Part shown: in pieces, positions 6,567 through 12,242 of the stretch
Layout of the letters: each line of letters starts with the position of its first letter
How positions within the stretch are numbered: the first letter of the stretch is position 1
Origin: a virus
Length of the DNA: 64,000 bases
Strand: one strand, 5' to 3'
Virus record (IMG/VR): IMGVR_UViG_3300023174_000087
Span: 1-64,000 of that record
Program-made: the position numbers and the translations under genes
The notes under the pieces: generated by a model
Told to the model about the DNA's origin: nothing
Database searches by the model: none
The model's input: the letters and a program-made list of their open reading frames with translations, nothing else

Positions 6567-6591
6567 TGAGCAGTTTAGCGACATACTCAGG
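6567..6591. repeat. stop-associated inverted repeat, copy 4
   Basis: TGAGCAGTTTAGCGACATACTCAGG lies 36 nt after the stop of the 6628-7050 gene. Here flanking GGGTAAGG and CCTTACCC add an outer stem, making a longer hairpin. Confidence 0.55.
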
Positions 6592-6627
6592 TCGTTTTAG
6601 GAGAGGCTCTGAACCCCTTACCCTAAA

Positions 6628-7050
6628 TTATAGGTAGCGAGCCACCGCATTGTATGTAGAAGTATTTACAACTTCCTCATCTGTCATTTTGAGAATACGA
6701 ATTGCGTTAGTCATTTCGTCTTTCATCTCACGATAAGTGTGAGAGTGAATTACCTCAAAATCTTTTTCAGGTTCTGTTGGGAAGTTTCCTTCTTTTACTG
6801 TAATGTCAAAATCAACATTGAGGTTATTGTTCCAAGAGCGATAGTTTGTTCGTAGGTTTTCAGCCTTTGAGAAGTTAGCAATAGCCCACTCACCAATTTG
6901 CTTTTTCCAAGCCTCATAAGTAAGTTTGTATTGTGCTTCTTTTGCTTCTTGTGTTGCGTAGTCCATCTCTAACTTTGCTAGTGATGTTTCTAGTCCTGCG
7001 ATTACTCGTTGAGTAGGGATTTTTACTGAGATTGCTTTGCCTCTTGCCAT
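6628..7050 (-). CDS. conserved hypothetical protein
   Basis: This 140-residue protein (MARGKAISVKIPTQRVIAGL...) is mostly helical: an N-terminal coiled coil around residues 18-50, then LTYEAWKKQIGEWAIANFSK. Similar short proteins are familiar from actinophages without a known function. The start has AGAAAAGAGAAA upstream. It may be co-transcribed from the promoter at 7340-7363 through the hairpin at 7098-7122. Confidence 0.7.
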   Translation of the reverse strand: MARGKAISVKIPTQRVIAGLETSLAKLEMDYATQEAKEAQYKLTYEAWKKQIGEWAIANFSKAENLRTNYRSWNNNLNVDFDITVKEGNFPTEPEKDFEVIHSHTYREMKDEMTNAIRILKMTDEEVVNTSTYNAVARYL

Positions 7051-7097
7051 TTGTATTTCTCTTTTCTGTTTGTGGGTTATTTTTTAGGGGGTTTGTT

Positions 7098-7122
7098 TGA
7101 GCAGTTTTACATCTTGCTCAGG
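7098..7122. repeat. stop-associated inverted repeat, copy 5
   Basis: TGAGCAGTTTTACATCTTGCTCAGG lies 19 nt after the stop of the 7142-7306 gene and about 48 nt before the next ATG. Confidence 0.6.
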
Positions 7123-7141
7123 ATAGTTTCTCAGGTGAGAA

Positions 7142-7306
7142 TTACTTAGATGTCCAAGTTGTGTAACGAATTGTTCCATCAACATTGAGTTTTACACGAA
7201 CATTTCCATTTGCTTGTGGAGTGATTTCCTGAATTGTTCCTGTAACCTTTGACTTCTGTGTTGTGTAGAGGTCGCCTACCTTGTATGTGTTTGTTGCTAC
7301 TGACAT
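7142..7306 (-). CDS. small SH3-like/beta-barrel-type hypothetical protein
   Basis: This 54-residue protein (MSVATNTYKVGDLYTTQKSK...) alternates short strands (VGDLY, VTGTIQEI, VRVKLN, IRYTTW), suggesting a small beta barrel. I chose the ATG at 7306 because it follows an AAAGGAG ribosome binding site and the TGTCRG promoter at 7340-7363. An in-frame ATG at 7420 would add 38 residues and has its own leaderless-type TATTAT box (7427-7432), so two products are possible. Confidence 0.6.
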   Translation of the reverse strand: MSVATNTYKVGDLYTTQKSKVTGTIQEITPQANGNVRVKLNVDGTIRYTTWTSK

Positions 7307-7339
7307 TTTTGTTTCTCCTTTTGTTTGGTTGATAATCCA

Positions 7340-7363
7340 AGTATAACATTTCCTACTGACATT
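7340..7363 (-). promoter_or_regulatory. TGTCRG-N10 promoter for the 7142-7306 gene
   Basis: Leftward AATGTCAG-N10-TATACT, about 33 nt before the ATG at 7306. Confidence 0.65.
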
Positions 7364-7470
7364 TCGCAAGTCAGCCAAGAAAAATCTCACATCTTGGACT
7401 ACGGGGGTTGTTTTGTTCATAACTTAATAATAGCAAATAAATGTCATAAATACAAATCATAAATAGGATA

Positions 7471-7550
7471 AATCGGACATTGCTATGTGAGAAACATCAC
7501 AAAAAATATGCGTGTCGTAACTTGACAAATGGGGGTCGGCGGGACGTCCC
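7471..7550. promoter_or_regulatory. AATGTCC, CRP-like, GCGTGTCG and GGGACGTCCC cluster
   Basis: AATGTCCGATT on the minus strand (7471-7481), a perfect TGTGA-N6-TCACA palindrome (7486-7501), GCGTGTCG (7510-7517) and a perfect GGGACGTCCC palindrome (7541-7550). The order matches the gap at 5804-5889. Confidence 0.6.
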
Positions 7551-7568
7551 AAAATTCCAGGGGATCTG

Positions 7569-7640
7569 CTAGGACCCACTAGAACCAAGGAGTGCACTCA
7601 GAGTTATAGTTACAATAAATAACCAAAATAAAATATTCAT
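7569..7640 (-). CDS. tiny membrane protein
   Basis: This 23-residue peptide, MNILFWLFIVTITLSALLGS plus three residues, is one hydrophobic helix. The ATG directly follows the stop of the GP88 gene, so translation is probably coupled. A similar tiny membrane ORF lies at 11302-11403. A membrane role is inferred from hydrophobicity only. Confidence 0.5.
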   Translation of the reverse strand: MNILFWLFIVTITLSALLGSSGS

Positions 7641-8375
7641 TTATTTTTTACTTGCGCTAAATATAACATCACTCTTAGAGTATACACACAATGAACAAGA
7701 AACGCAAGCGCTACCGTTATTTGAAATAAGTGGAATTTGTTTATTATTCTCAGGACACTTAGCAGCAGGGCGCCCGATCATTTCTTTCATATCTGCTTGA
7801 CCAATAGCAAAGTTTTTAGCAAGGTATGCAAGGCGCACACCAGAATTAATCTTTAGGTCAACGCCTACCTTTACATTCTCGCTATCAGTACTAAAGTAAA
7901 GAGACAGGTTATCAATATCTTTTAGCATAAGGGCTGCAGATTGTACACGAGTGTATACCCAAAATTGAATATCAGTATTGTTTAGGATGACATTCTTCCA
8001 GGCCTGCGTATACGTATCGTTGAAGAAATCTCCGTCCCAGTGGATACGAAATAGCATAGGGGCGTCTTTCTTGATACAGTCTGCCTTGAAATCATTTATC
8101 ATATCAGTAAGCAGGTCCTGCATAGTATCTTGATCAGCGTCTTTTAGTAATTCCCAATTATGTAATAGGTTAGCCTTTACACCCTTGAAGAGTTTTTCGA
8201 GTTTACCTGCATAGCAGACACTCTCGCAAACAGTCGTTGCGCCAGGGCAAGAATAAGCCTTTCCTGCAGGGAGACCGAATGTGTTAGCAATTGCGGCTTG
8301 CTTTCCATTTTTTGTGACAAGGTTAGCCACCTTTCTATCATTAGAGCGTTTTAGTGTAAGTGTATTAGTAGTCAA
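7641..8375 (-). CDS. GP88-family (gene product 88-like) cysteine-rich protein
   Basis: This 244-residue protein has a Cys cluster near residues 43-55 (SCPGATTVCESVCYAGK) after an LPAGKAY segment and a C-terminal CVSCSLC cluster. The pattern matches the phage/plasmid family I recall as gene product 88 (Pfam GP88), whose fold and cysteines suggest metal or Fe-S binding. The biochemical role is not established. The likely start is TTG at 8375, overlapping the upstream stop by 11 nt. No in-frame ATG lies near the N-terminus. Confidence 0.7.
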   Translation of the reverse strand: MTTNTLTLKRSNDRKVANLVTKNGKQAAIANTFGLPAGKAYSCPGATTVCESVCYAGKLEKLFKGVKANLLHNWELLKDADQDTMQDLLTDMINDFKADCIKKDAPMLFRIHWDGDFFNDTYTQAWKNVILNNTDIQFWVYTRVQSAALMLKDIDNLSLYFSTDSENVKVGVDLKINSGVRLAYLAKNFAIGQADMKEMIGRPAAKCPENNKQIPLISNNGSACVSCSLCVYSKSDVIFSASKK

Positions 8376-8541
8376 GACCTAGACTCATTTCTAGAGCAAT
8401 GTCTTCATTATATGTAACGGACATTTCTTCTAGTAAGCAATGAGTGCATTTTTCTTCATATTCATCTACCGCATTTTCTTTGCATGACGGACAGACAGTT
8501 GCGTAGTATTCATCTAACATTTCATCGTTTTCGTAGGTCAT
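8365..8541 (-). CDS. small zinc-ribbon protein
   Basis: This 58-residue acidic protein, MTYENDEMLDEYYATVCPSC..., has CPSC and CTHC pairs about 15 residues apart, a compact zinc ribbon. An AAAGGAGAATAGCCC leader gives a strong ribosome binding site for the ATG at 8541. It overlaps the GP88 gene. Confidence 0.65.
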   Translation of the reverse strand: MTYENDEMLDEYYATVCPSCKENAVDEYEEKCTHCLLEEMSVTYNEDIALEMSLGLDY

Positions 8542-8544
8542 GGG

Positions 8545-8691
8545 CTATTCTCCTTTTTGTTGATATTTATATTGTAACAGTTCAGACTGACATTTCTTTC
8601 GATTGTAAGCCTTTTTAGATTGGACAGCAGAGGCTGCATTAGAACGGCGAAGTTCCATAAGCCTGCGTAATTCCTCAGATGTCTTTTTCAT
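8545..8691 (-). CDS. small basic hypothetical protein, leaderless start
   Basis: This 48-residue Lys/Arg-rich protein begins MKKTSEELRRLMELRRSNAA. Its promoter is near consensus (TTGACA-N18-TAGTAT, 8698-8727) and the ATG is 6 nt after the -10 box. A TGTCRG promoter (8571-8594) and the ribosome binding site of the next gene are embedded in its 3' end. It may bind nucleic acid through its charge (inference). Confidence 0.6.
   Translation of the reverse strand: MKKTSEELRRLMELRRSNAASAVQSKKAYNRKKCQSELLQYKYQQKGE
8571..8594 (-). promoter_or_regulatory. TGTCRG-N10 promoter for the 8541 gene, inside coding sequence
   Basis: Leftward AATGTCAG-N10-TACAAT, 30 nt before the ATG at 8541. It is internal to the 8545-8691 gene. 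Confidence 0.55.
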
Positions 8692-8697
8692 ATAACA

Positions 8698-8727
8698 ATA
8701 CTAACACACATAAAGTAAAAATGTCAA
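8698..8727 (-). promoter_or_regulatory. consensus-like -35/-10 promoter, leaderless
   Basis: TTGACA-N18-TAGTAT on the minus strand. The -10 box ends 6 nt before the ATG at 8691. Confidence 0.65.
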
Positions 8728-8737
8728 ATCTTATTTA

Positions 8738-8766
8738 TGTGATAAATCTCACATGCGGGACGTCCC
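8738..8766. promoter_or_regulatory. CRP/GlxR-like palindrome plus GGGACGTCCC
   Basis: A perfect TGTGA-N6-TCACA at 8738-8753 is followed 3 nt later by the perfect palindrome GGGACGTCCC at 8757-8766, just upstream (leftward sense) of the promoter at 8698-8727. Confidence 0.6.
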
Positions 8767-8785
8767 ATTTTTTGAAAGTATTTAG

Positions 8786-9031
8786 TTATTCAATTTCATC
8801 TTCACGATAAACATAAAGTTCAATTATATCTGTGTGAATAAATTCTGCAACATCTTTATCACCAAACTCATCTTGATAACCAATGTAATAAATATCTCCT
8901 GTTGCATCTGATTCAATAGCAAGCACTTCAACGATGCTATCACCAAACTTAATTATGTCATCAATCATTATTTGATCTGGTGTTAGATTATCTGCGTGGA
9001 TCAATTCCATAGTTTTTATTGTAGCAGACAT
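8786..9031 (-). CDS. small hypothetical protein
   Basis: This 81-residue acidic protein starts MSATIKTMELIHADNLTPDQ. I chose the ATG at 9031 because GAGGATTAAA precedes it and it starts just after the upstream stop. The in-frame ATG at 9049 lies inside the upstream gene. Alternating strands (SIVEVLAIE, DIYYIGYQD) suggest a small beta fold of a type often seen in actinophages. Confidence 0.65.
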   Translation of the reverse strand: MSATIKTMELIHADNLTPDQIMIDDIIKFGDSIVEVLAIESDATGDIYYIGYQDEFGDKDVAEFIHTDIIELYVYREDEIE

Positions 9032-9032
9032 T

Positions 9033-9320
9033 TTAATCCTCATCTTCATAGTTATCTACTGGGTCAATAAACCAAGATAGATGGTGCTGGTCTACAATAG
9101 CGTGTGCAGGTGCGTGACTCATTCCTTTATAAAATACGCCTTCAGGCATAGCAATAAATCGGTCATAGTCCTCATCATAGTATGCGTCAATAGCCTCGAT
9201 GCAAGGTTGCACCATAGAAAGTGGAACGGGCGGGTAATGATTACCCTGTAAGTGATAGGCTAATTGTGTTTCTAAATCTAATACGCTATCGGCTAATCCA
9301 ATTGCTGTTACTGATCCCAT
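9033..9320 (-). CDS. conserved actinophage-type hypothetical protein
   Basis: This 95-residue protein carries the segment YHLQGNHYPPVPLSMVQPCI and later MPEGVFYKG and HAIVDQHHLSWF. I recall this protein as one of the most widely shared small genes in actinobacteriophages. It is of unknown function. The start shares a base with the upstream stop (TAATG). Confidence 0.8.
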   Translation of the reverse strand: MGSVTAIGLADSVLDLETQLAYHLQGNHYPPVPLSMVQPCIEAIDAYYDEDYDRFIAMPEGVFYKGMSHAPAHAIVDQHHLSWFIDPVDNYEDED

Positions 9321-9463
9321 TATATTTTCTCCTCTATATCTGCGACATATATGTCATTCTTATTTAGTAGTCCGTATCTGATATTGCTATCAAACATTTC
9401 AATTGCTGAGTCATAGTCGTCTGCTTCAACATTTATGAAAGTGGTAAATTCAAATAGTGCCAT
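9320..9463 (-). CDS. small hypothetical protein
   Basis: This 47-residue protein, MALFEFTTFINVEADDYDSA..., has the strand, acidic helix, strand pattern seen in several of its neighbours. It overlaps the genes on both sides by one base. It has no recognised family. Confidence 0.6.
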   Translation of the reverse strand: MALFEFTTFINVEADDYDSAIEMFDSNIRYGLLNKNDIYVADIEEKI

Positions 9464-9672
9464 TACTTCACACTCACATTTCCATTACGATAGAAAGTCT
9501 TAGTATACATTTTACCCATTGGGTCTGATAAGTTATAGGTTGCGTATTCTTTAGCATCTCCAAAGTCTACACACTTATTCCACGCAGATACCATTTCAAG
9601 CATATCTCCGCTTCGTGTTGTTGATACAAGTTCTCCGTCATAGGAGATAGTTAGTGAGTAGTTATATTCCAT
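9463..9672 (-). CDS. small hypothetical protein
   Basis: This 69-residue protein begins MEYNYSLTISYDGELVSTTR. It is probably all-beta. It is translationally coupled to the genes on both sides. The function is unknown. Confidence 0.65.
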   Translation of the reverse strand: MEYNYSLTISYDGELVSTTRSGDMLEMVSAWNKCVDFGDAKEYATYNLSDPMGKMYTKTFYRNGNVSVK

Positions 9673-9815
9673 TAGTTAGCCTCTTTCGTTGTAAATAGTG
9701 CGCCTTCATTTAGTAAGCCCACTTCTAAAGTAAATAGTTCATTGGGTGTTGCTTCGGATAAGTCTACCCAACCCGCACCCTCATTGTCAATTCTAAAAAT
9801 CTCAATATATCCCAT
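9672..9815 (-). CDS. small hypothetical protein
   Basis: This 47-residue acidic protein begins MGYIEIFRIDNEGAGWVDLS. It is coupled to its neighbours through TAATG overlaps. The function is unknown. Confidence 0.6.
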   Translation of the reverse strand: MGYIEIFRIDNEGAGWVDLSEATPNELFTLEVGLLNEGALFTTKEAN

Positions 9816-10042
9816 TAGTTATCTCCAACCTTTACGACTACTGTCGCATAGAAATCAGGCTTAGGAAAACCTTCACCTTTATAGGTAGGGCGAACCTTTA
9901 CGACATATGCGTCATAGCCTTCACCATAGTAGACATTATCACGCTTTTCTGCGTATTGGATAAGTCCGTCAATATGTCGTGATAGTGAGCGATAGTATTT
10001 TCCCTCTAGTAGGGTTGGGATATCATATTTATAACTAGCCAT
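9815..10042 (-). CDS. small hypothetical protein
   Basis: This 75-residue protein, MASYKYDIPTLLEGKYYRSL..., is rich in Tyr and Lys and ends in a strand-rich segment (DFYATVVVKVGDN). It is the first gene of the leftward operon 8786-10042. AGAAAGAGGTC lies before its ATG and the TGTCRG promoter at 10076-10099 is about 35 nt upstream. Confidence 0.65.
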   Translation of the reverse strand: MASYKYDIPTLLEGKYYRSLSRHIDGLIQYAEKRDNVYYGEGYDAYVVKVRPTYKGEGFPKPDFYATVVVKVGDN

Positions 10043-10075
10043 TAGTAAGACCTCTTTCTTTTTGTTGATATAAAT

Positions 10076-10099
10076 ATCTTAGCATATATGACCGACATT
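10076..10099 (-). promoter_or_regulatory. TGTCRG-N10 promoter for the 8786-10042 operon
   Basis: Leftward AATGTCGG-N10-TAAGAT. GCGTGTCG follows a few bases further upstream. Confidence 0.65.
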
Positions 10100-10221
10100 T
10101 CCTAAACGACACGCCGTAATTGCTAAACTATTTATTTTTTCTTACTATGTAAGTCTATCTGATTAGTCTAAAAATATCAAGTTACTAGCCCGTAATTCCA
10201 TATAATGAGACGCTCAAATGG

Positions 10222-10263
10222 TGTGATAAATCTCACATGCGACACGCCCGAACGCGACGTCGC
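10222..10263. promoter_or_regulatory. CRP/GlxR-like palindrome plus GCGACGTCGC
   Basis: A perfect TGTGA-N6-TCACA lies at 10222-10237, with CGACACGCC next, then the 10-bp palindrome GCGACGTCGC at 10254-10263. The rest of the gap 10043-10317 contains nothing else I can support. Confidence 0.6.
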
Positions 10264-10317
10264 AAAAATTTTCCCACCGATCAAAATGGGAAAACTTTTT
10301 TTGCTACATAATCCGTT

Positions 10318-10488
10318 TTATTTTTCGCAGGCTAATCTAAAAGTTTCAAATTTGAAATTTGGATTATCTGCTTCAAACATAGAACCAAACTCATCAACCA
10401 AATCGTGATAAGTAAATTCATCACCGATCAAATCTTTGAAAGATGAAAGAATTTCGGCTACGGCTACATAGTCTTTGCGTGTCATCAT
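10318..10488 (-). CDS. conserved actinophage-type protein (MTRKDYVAV family)
   Basis: This 56-residue protein, MMTRKDYVAVAEILSSFKDL..., ends with EADNPNFKFETFRLACEK. I recall this short protein from very many actinobacteriophages. Its function is unknown. The start could be either of two adjacent ATGs. It directly follows the stop of the gene at 10489-10695. Confidence 0.75.
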   Translation of the reverse strand: MMTRKDYVAVAEILSSFKDLIGDEFTYHDLVDEFGSMFEADNPNFKFETFRLACEK

Positions 10489-10695
10489 TTATTCTGCCAC
10501 CTTTAGAATTGCGTAAGACCCATTAGCATTTATTTCATCAAGCGCAGGCTGAATGCGCTTAGCGAGTAAATCTTTTAGCATTGACTCTAACATATGGATT
10601 TGAGAAACTTCATCAAGTCTCAAGAATTGTTGTGCTACTGGGTGAGTTTCATCAAACTCGGTTACAAATCTTAGTGCGTGATTTACCTTTATCAT
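10489..10695 (-). CDS. small hypothetical helical protein
   Basis: This 68-residue protein, MIKVNHALRFVTEFDETHPV..., appears largely helical (FLRLDEVSQIHMLESMLKDL). A strong AAAGGAG ribosome binding site precedes its ATG. The function is unknown. Confidence 0.65.
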   Translation of the reverse strand: MIKVNHALRFVTEFDETHPVAQQFLRLDEVSQIHMLESMLKDLLAKRIQPALDEINANGSYAILKVAE

Positions 10696-10842
10696 TTATT
10701 TATTCTCCTTTGATAGTTGAACGCAAGCGCATTGTGTTATTTCTATGCCCGAAGGCTCTACCGAAACATAAGCAATAGTTTCGCAATTATCGCAAATCCA
10801 CATACCAGCGATTTCACCAATTACATCAAATAGGTTTCCCAT
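10696..10842 (-). CDS. small cysteine-motif protein
   Basis: This 48-residue protein has WICDNCET and CACV, a C-x2-C and C-x-C arrangement likely to bind zinc. It is coupled to the upstream gene by a TAATG overlap. The function is unknown. Confidence 0.6.
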   Translation of the reverse strand: MGNLFDVIGEIAGMWICDNCETIAYVSVEPSGIEITQCACVQLSKENK

Positions 10843-11027
10843 TATAGAACCGCCTTACCGCGTAGTGTTCCGCTAACGCCTAACTGGTCGCAAGATACTT
10901 TTACCGCAACGCCAACTGGTAGTTGAGTTGGATAGTTTGAGATGAATTGAGCAACTGCACCTTTAGAGGATAGGTTGATTTTTTTGGTAGAACCTGAAAA
11001 GGTTTCTAGTGTTATAGTGTAAGTCAT
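10842..11027 (-). CDS. small beta-rich protein, paralogue of the 12956-13141 product
   Basis: This 61-residue protein aligns along its whole length with the rightward gene at 12956-13141: both share the pattern T-x-x-x-x-SG-x-T and then F-I-x-x-Y-x-x-x-LP-x-G-x-AV. It heads a leftward operon behind the TGTCRG promoter at 11060-11083. The function is unknown. The pair probably arose by duplication and inversion around the control region. Confidence 0.65.
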   Translation of the reverse strand: MTYTITLETFSGSTKKINLSSKGAVAQFISNYPTQLPVGVAVKVSCDQLGVSGTLRGKAVL

Positions 11028-11059
11028 TCTTTGACTTCCTTTCTTTATTTGATAAGACT

Positions 11060-11083
11060 ATCTTATCATTGGGGGCTGACATT
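11060..11083 (-). promoter_or_regulatory. TGTCRG-N10 promoter for the 10318-11027 operon
   Basis: Leftward AATGTCAG-N10-TAAGAT, about 33 nt before the ATG at 11027. Confidence 0.65.
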
Positions 11084-11109
11084 TTGGCTACTTATTTGCT
11101 AAGGCTCAC

Positions 11110-11125
11110 TGTGATACTAGTCACA
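11110..11125. promoter_or_regulatory. CRP/GlxR-like palindrome
   Basis: A perfect TGTGA-N6-TCACA (TGTGATACTAGTCACA), 27 bp upstream of the TGTCRG element at 11060-11083. Confidence 0.6.
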
Positions 11126-11216
11126 TTTATTTGCTTAGGCTCATTAGCCAAACTGTCCTTTATTTATTTATAAGAAAATACTATCAGAGAAATGTCAAAA
11201 AGTCAAATTATTTCTC

Positions 11217-11279
11217 GGCGTGTCGGGTATGAGTTACATCACATTAGTTATACACAGCCTGTGGATAACTCCACGTCCC
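11217..11279. promoter_or_regulatory. GCGTGTCG, CRP-like site and inverted DnaA-box pair
   Basis: GGCGTGTCG at 11217-11225, a one-mismatch CRP-like site at 11228-11243, TTATACACA (11248-11256) facing TGTGGATAA (11260-11268) as an inverted DnaA-box pair, then CACGTCCC (11272-11279). Confidence 0.55.
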
Positions 11280-11301
11280 ATTTTTTGCAGGGAAATTAAA
11301 T

Positions 11302-11403
11302 TTATTCTTTTACGAATAAATAAAATCCACTAAGTAAACAGATCATACAGAACCAGAATAGTGCATTACCACTTGCAAAGAATGTTTGATAAAAGTTATT
11401 CAT
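11302..11403 (-). CDS. tiny membrane protein
   Basis: This 33-residue peptide beginning MNNFYQTFFASGNALFWFCM carries one hydrophobic helix. Its ATG overlaps the stop of the upstream gene by one base. It resembles the 23-residue ORF at 7569-7640 in size, placement and hydrophobicity. Confidence 0.5.
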   Translation of the reverse strand: MNNFYQTFFASGNALFWFCMICLLSGFYLFVKE

Positions 11404-11567
11404 TATTTTTTATCCTTGTATAAAAAATCCCAAGCCTTACGGCATAACACAATAGACTTACAGTTATCGCAACAGATAACACCGTGAGGGTTTAGGTCTA
11501 AGTCATAGATGTCTATGCTAGTGCTCACCGCACCGCATACTGATTTGATAGGTACATAGGTACTCAT
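11403..11567 (-). CDS. small Cys-rich protein
   Basis: This 54-residue protein contains VICCDNCKSIVLCRKAWDF, a probable zinc site, and one further Cys near residue 11. It overlaps the upstream gene by 4 nt. The function is unknown. Confidence 0.6.
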   Translation of the reverse strand: MSTYVPIKSVCGAVSTSIDIYDLDLNPHGVICCDNCKSIVLCRKAWDFLYKDKK

Positions 11568-11740
11568 TTAGATACATTCCAATCAGTCCACATAGGTAGA
11601 CGCTCAGGGTCGGTATCGTTATACCAACGCTCAATGTTATTTTCACACTCAGTACAGAATGTGTATTGTGTATCTGATACCTCAGAGATAGCAGATACCA
11701 TAGGTGTATGCTCTTTACATACTGTTATTAGTATAGTCAT
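11564..11740 (-). CDS. small zinc-ribbon-like protein
   Basis: This 58-residue protein has VCKEH near the N-terminus and FCTECENNIERW in the middle, a C-x2-H plus C-x2-C arrangement. Similar short proteins are, as I recall, common in actinophages. It is coupled to its neighbours. Confidence 0.65.
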   Translation of the reverse strand: MTILITVCKEHTPMVSAISEVSDTQYTFCTECENNIERWYNDTDPERLPMWTDWNVSK

Positions 11741-11913
11741 TATTTGACCACCTTTCCTAGTAAATTGTGTTCGGTATAGTTACCGCCACACATTGTGCAG
11801 AGTGACCAAGCGGTTACTCTACCGCAACCTGCTGAGCAGGATACATAGCCAAGACGCTTAGCGTCACTTTCATTAGTGTAATCATTTACACTTTCCCAAA
11901 TACGATTTGTCAT
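11740..11913 (-). CDS. small zinc-ribbon-like protein
   Basis: This 57-residue protein begins MTNRIWESVNDYTNESDAKR and has CSAGCG and CTMCGG pairs, a classic zinc ribbon. I chose the ATG at 11913, which follows AGAAAGGTC, over the longer in-frame ORF from 11949. It is the first gene of the leftward block nearest the control region. Confidence 0.65.
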   Translation of the reverse strand: MTNRIWESVNDYTNESDAKRLGYVSCSAGCGRVTAWSLCTMCGGNYTEHNLLGKVVK

Positions 11914-11965
11914 TTTATTGACCTTTCTAAGTTTGATAACCTTTATCAACTTTCTTTATACTAGA

Positions 11966-11989
11966 AGTATAACAGGGGGGTCTGACATT
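11966..11989 (-). promoter_or_regulatory. TGTCRG-N10 promoter for the 11302-11913 operon
   Basis: Leftward AATGTCAG-N10-TATACT, about 50 nt before the ATG at 11913. Confidence 0.65.
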
Positions 11990-12011
11990 TATGGGTGTAC
12001 AAAACGCATAA

Positions 12012-12143
12012 AACGGACATTTGGGATTGTGATGTAGGTCATGTGGATAACTTACGCTCAATTATGAATGTGATGTGTACCATGTGGATAACTTCACGTT
12101 CAAATGTCCGATTTGTCTTATATGTACTGTGGTGTATATCACA
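12012..12143. promoter_or_regulatory. divergent control region with two DnaA boxes and CRP-like sites
   Basis: It holds AATGTCCGTTT (minus, about 12012-12021), CRP-like half sites at 12028 and 12069, DnaA boxes TGTGGATAA at 12042-12050 and 12083-12091, AATGTCCGATTT (plus, 12103-12114) and a one-mismatch CRP-like site at 12128-12143. It separates the leftward and rightward early operons and is partly symmetric. Confidence 0.55.
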
Positions 12144-12164
12144 TGCGACACGCCGTGTTAGAAC

Positions 12165-12193
12165 TTGACTTTTGGGGTTAGGTATGCTAGAAT
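12165..12193 (+). promoter_or_regulatory. rightward promoter for the 12243 gene
   Basis: TTGACT-N17-TAGAAT, preceded by GCGACACGCC. The leader to the ATG at 12243 is about 43 nt. Confidence 0.7.
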
Positions 12194-12242
12194 ACTAGTA
12201 TTAGAAAGTTAGAGAAGGTCTCTAAACTAGAAAGGGTCAAAA

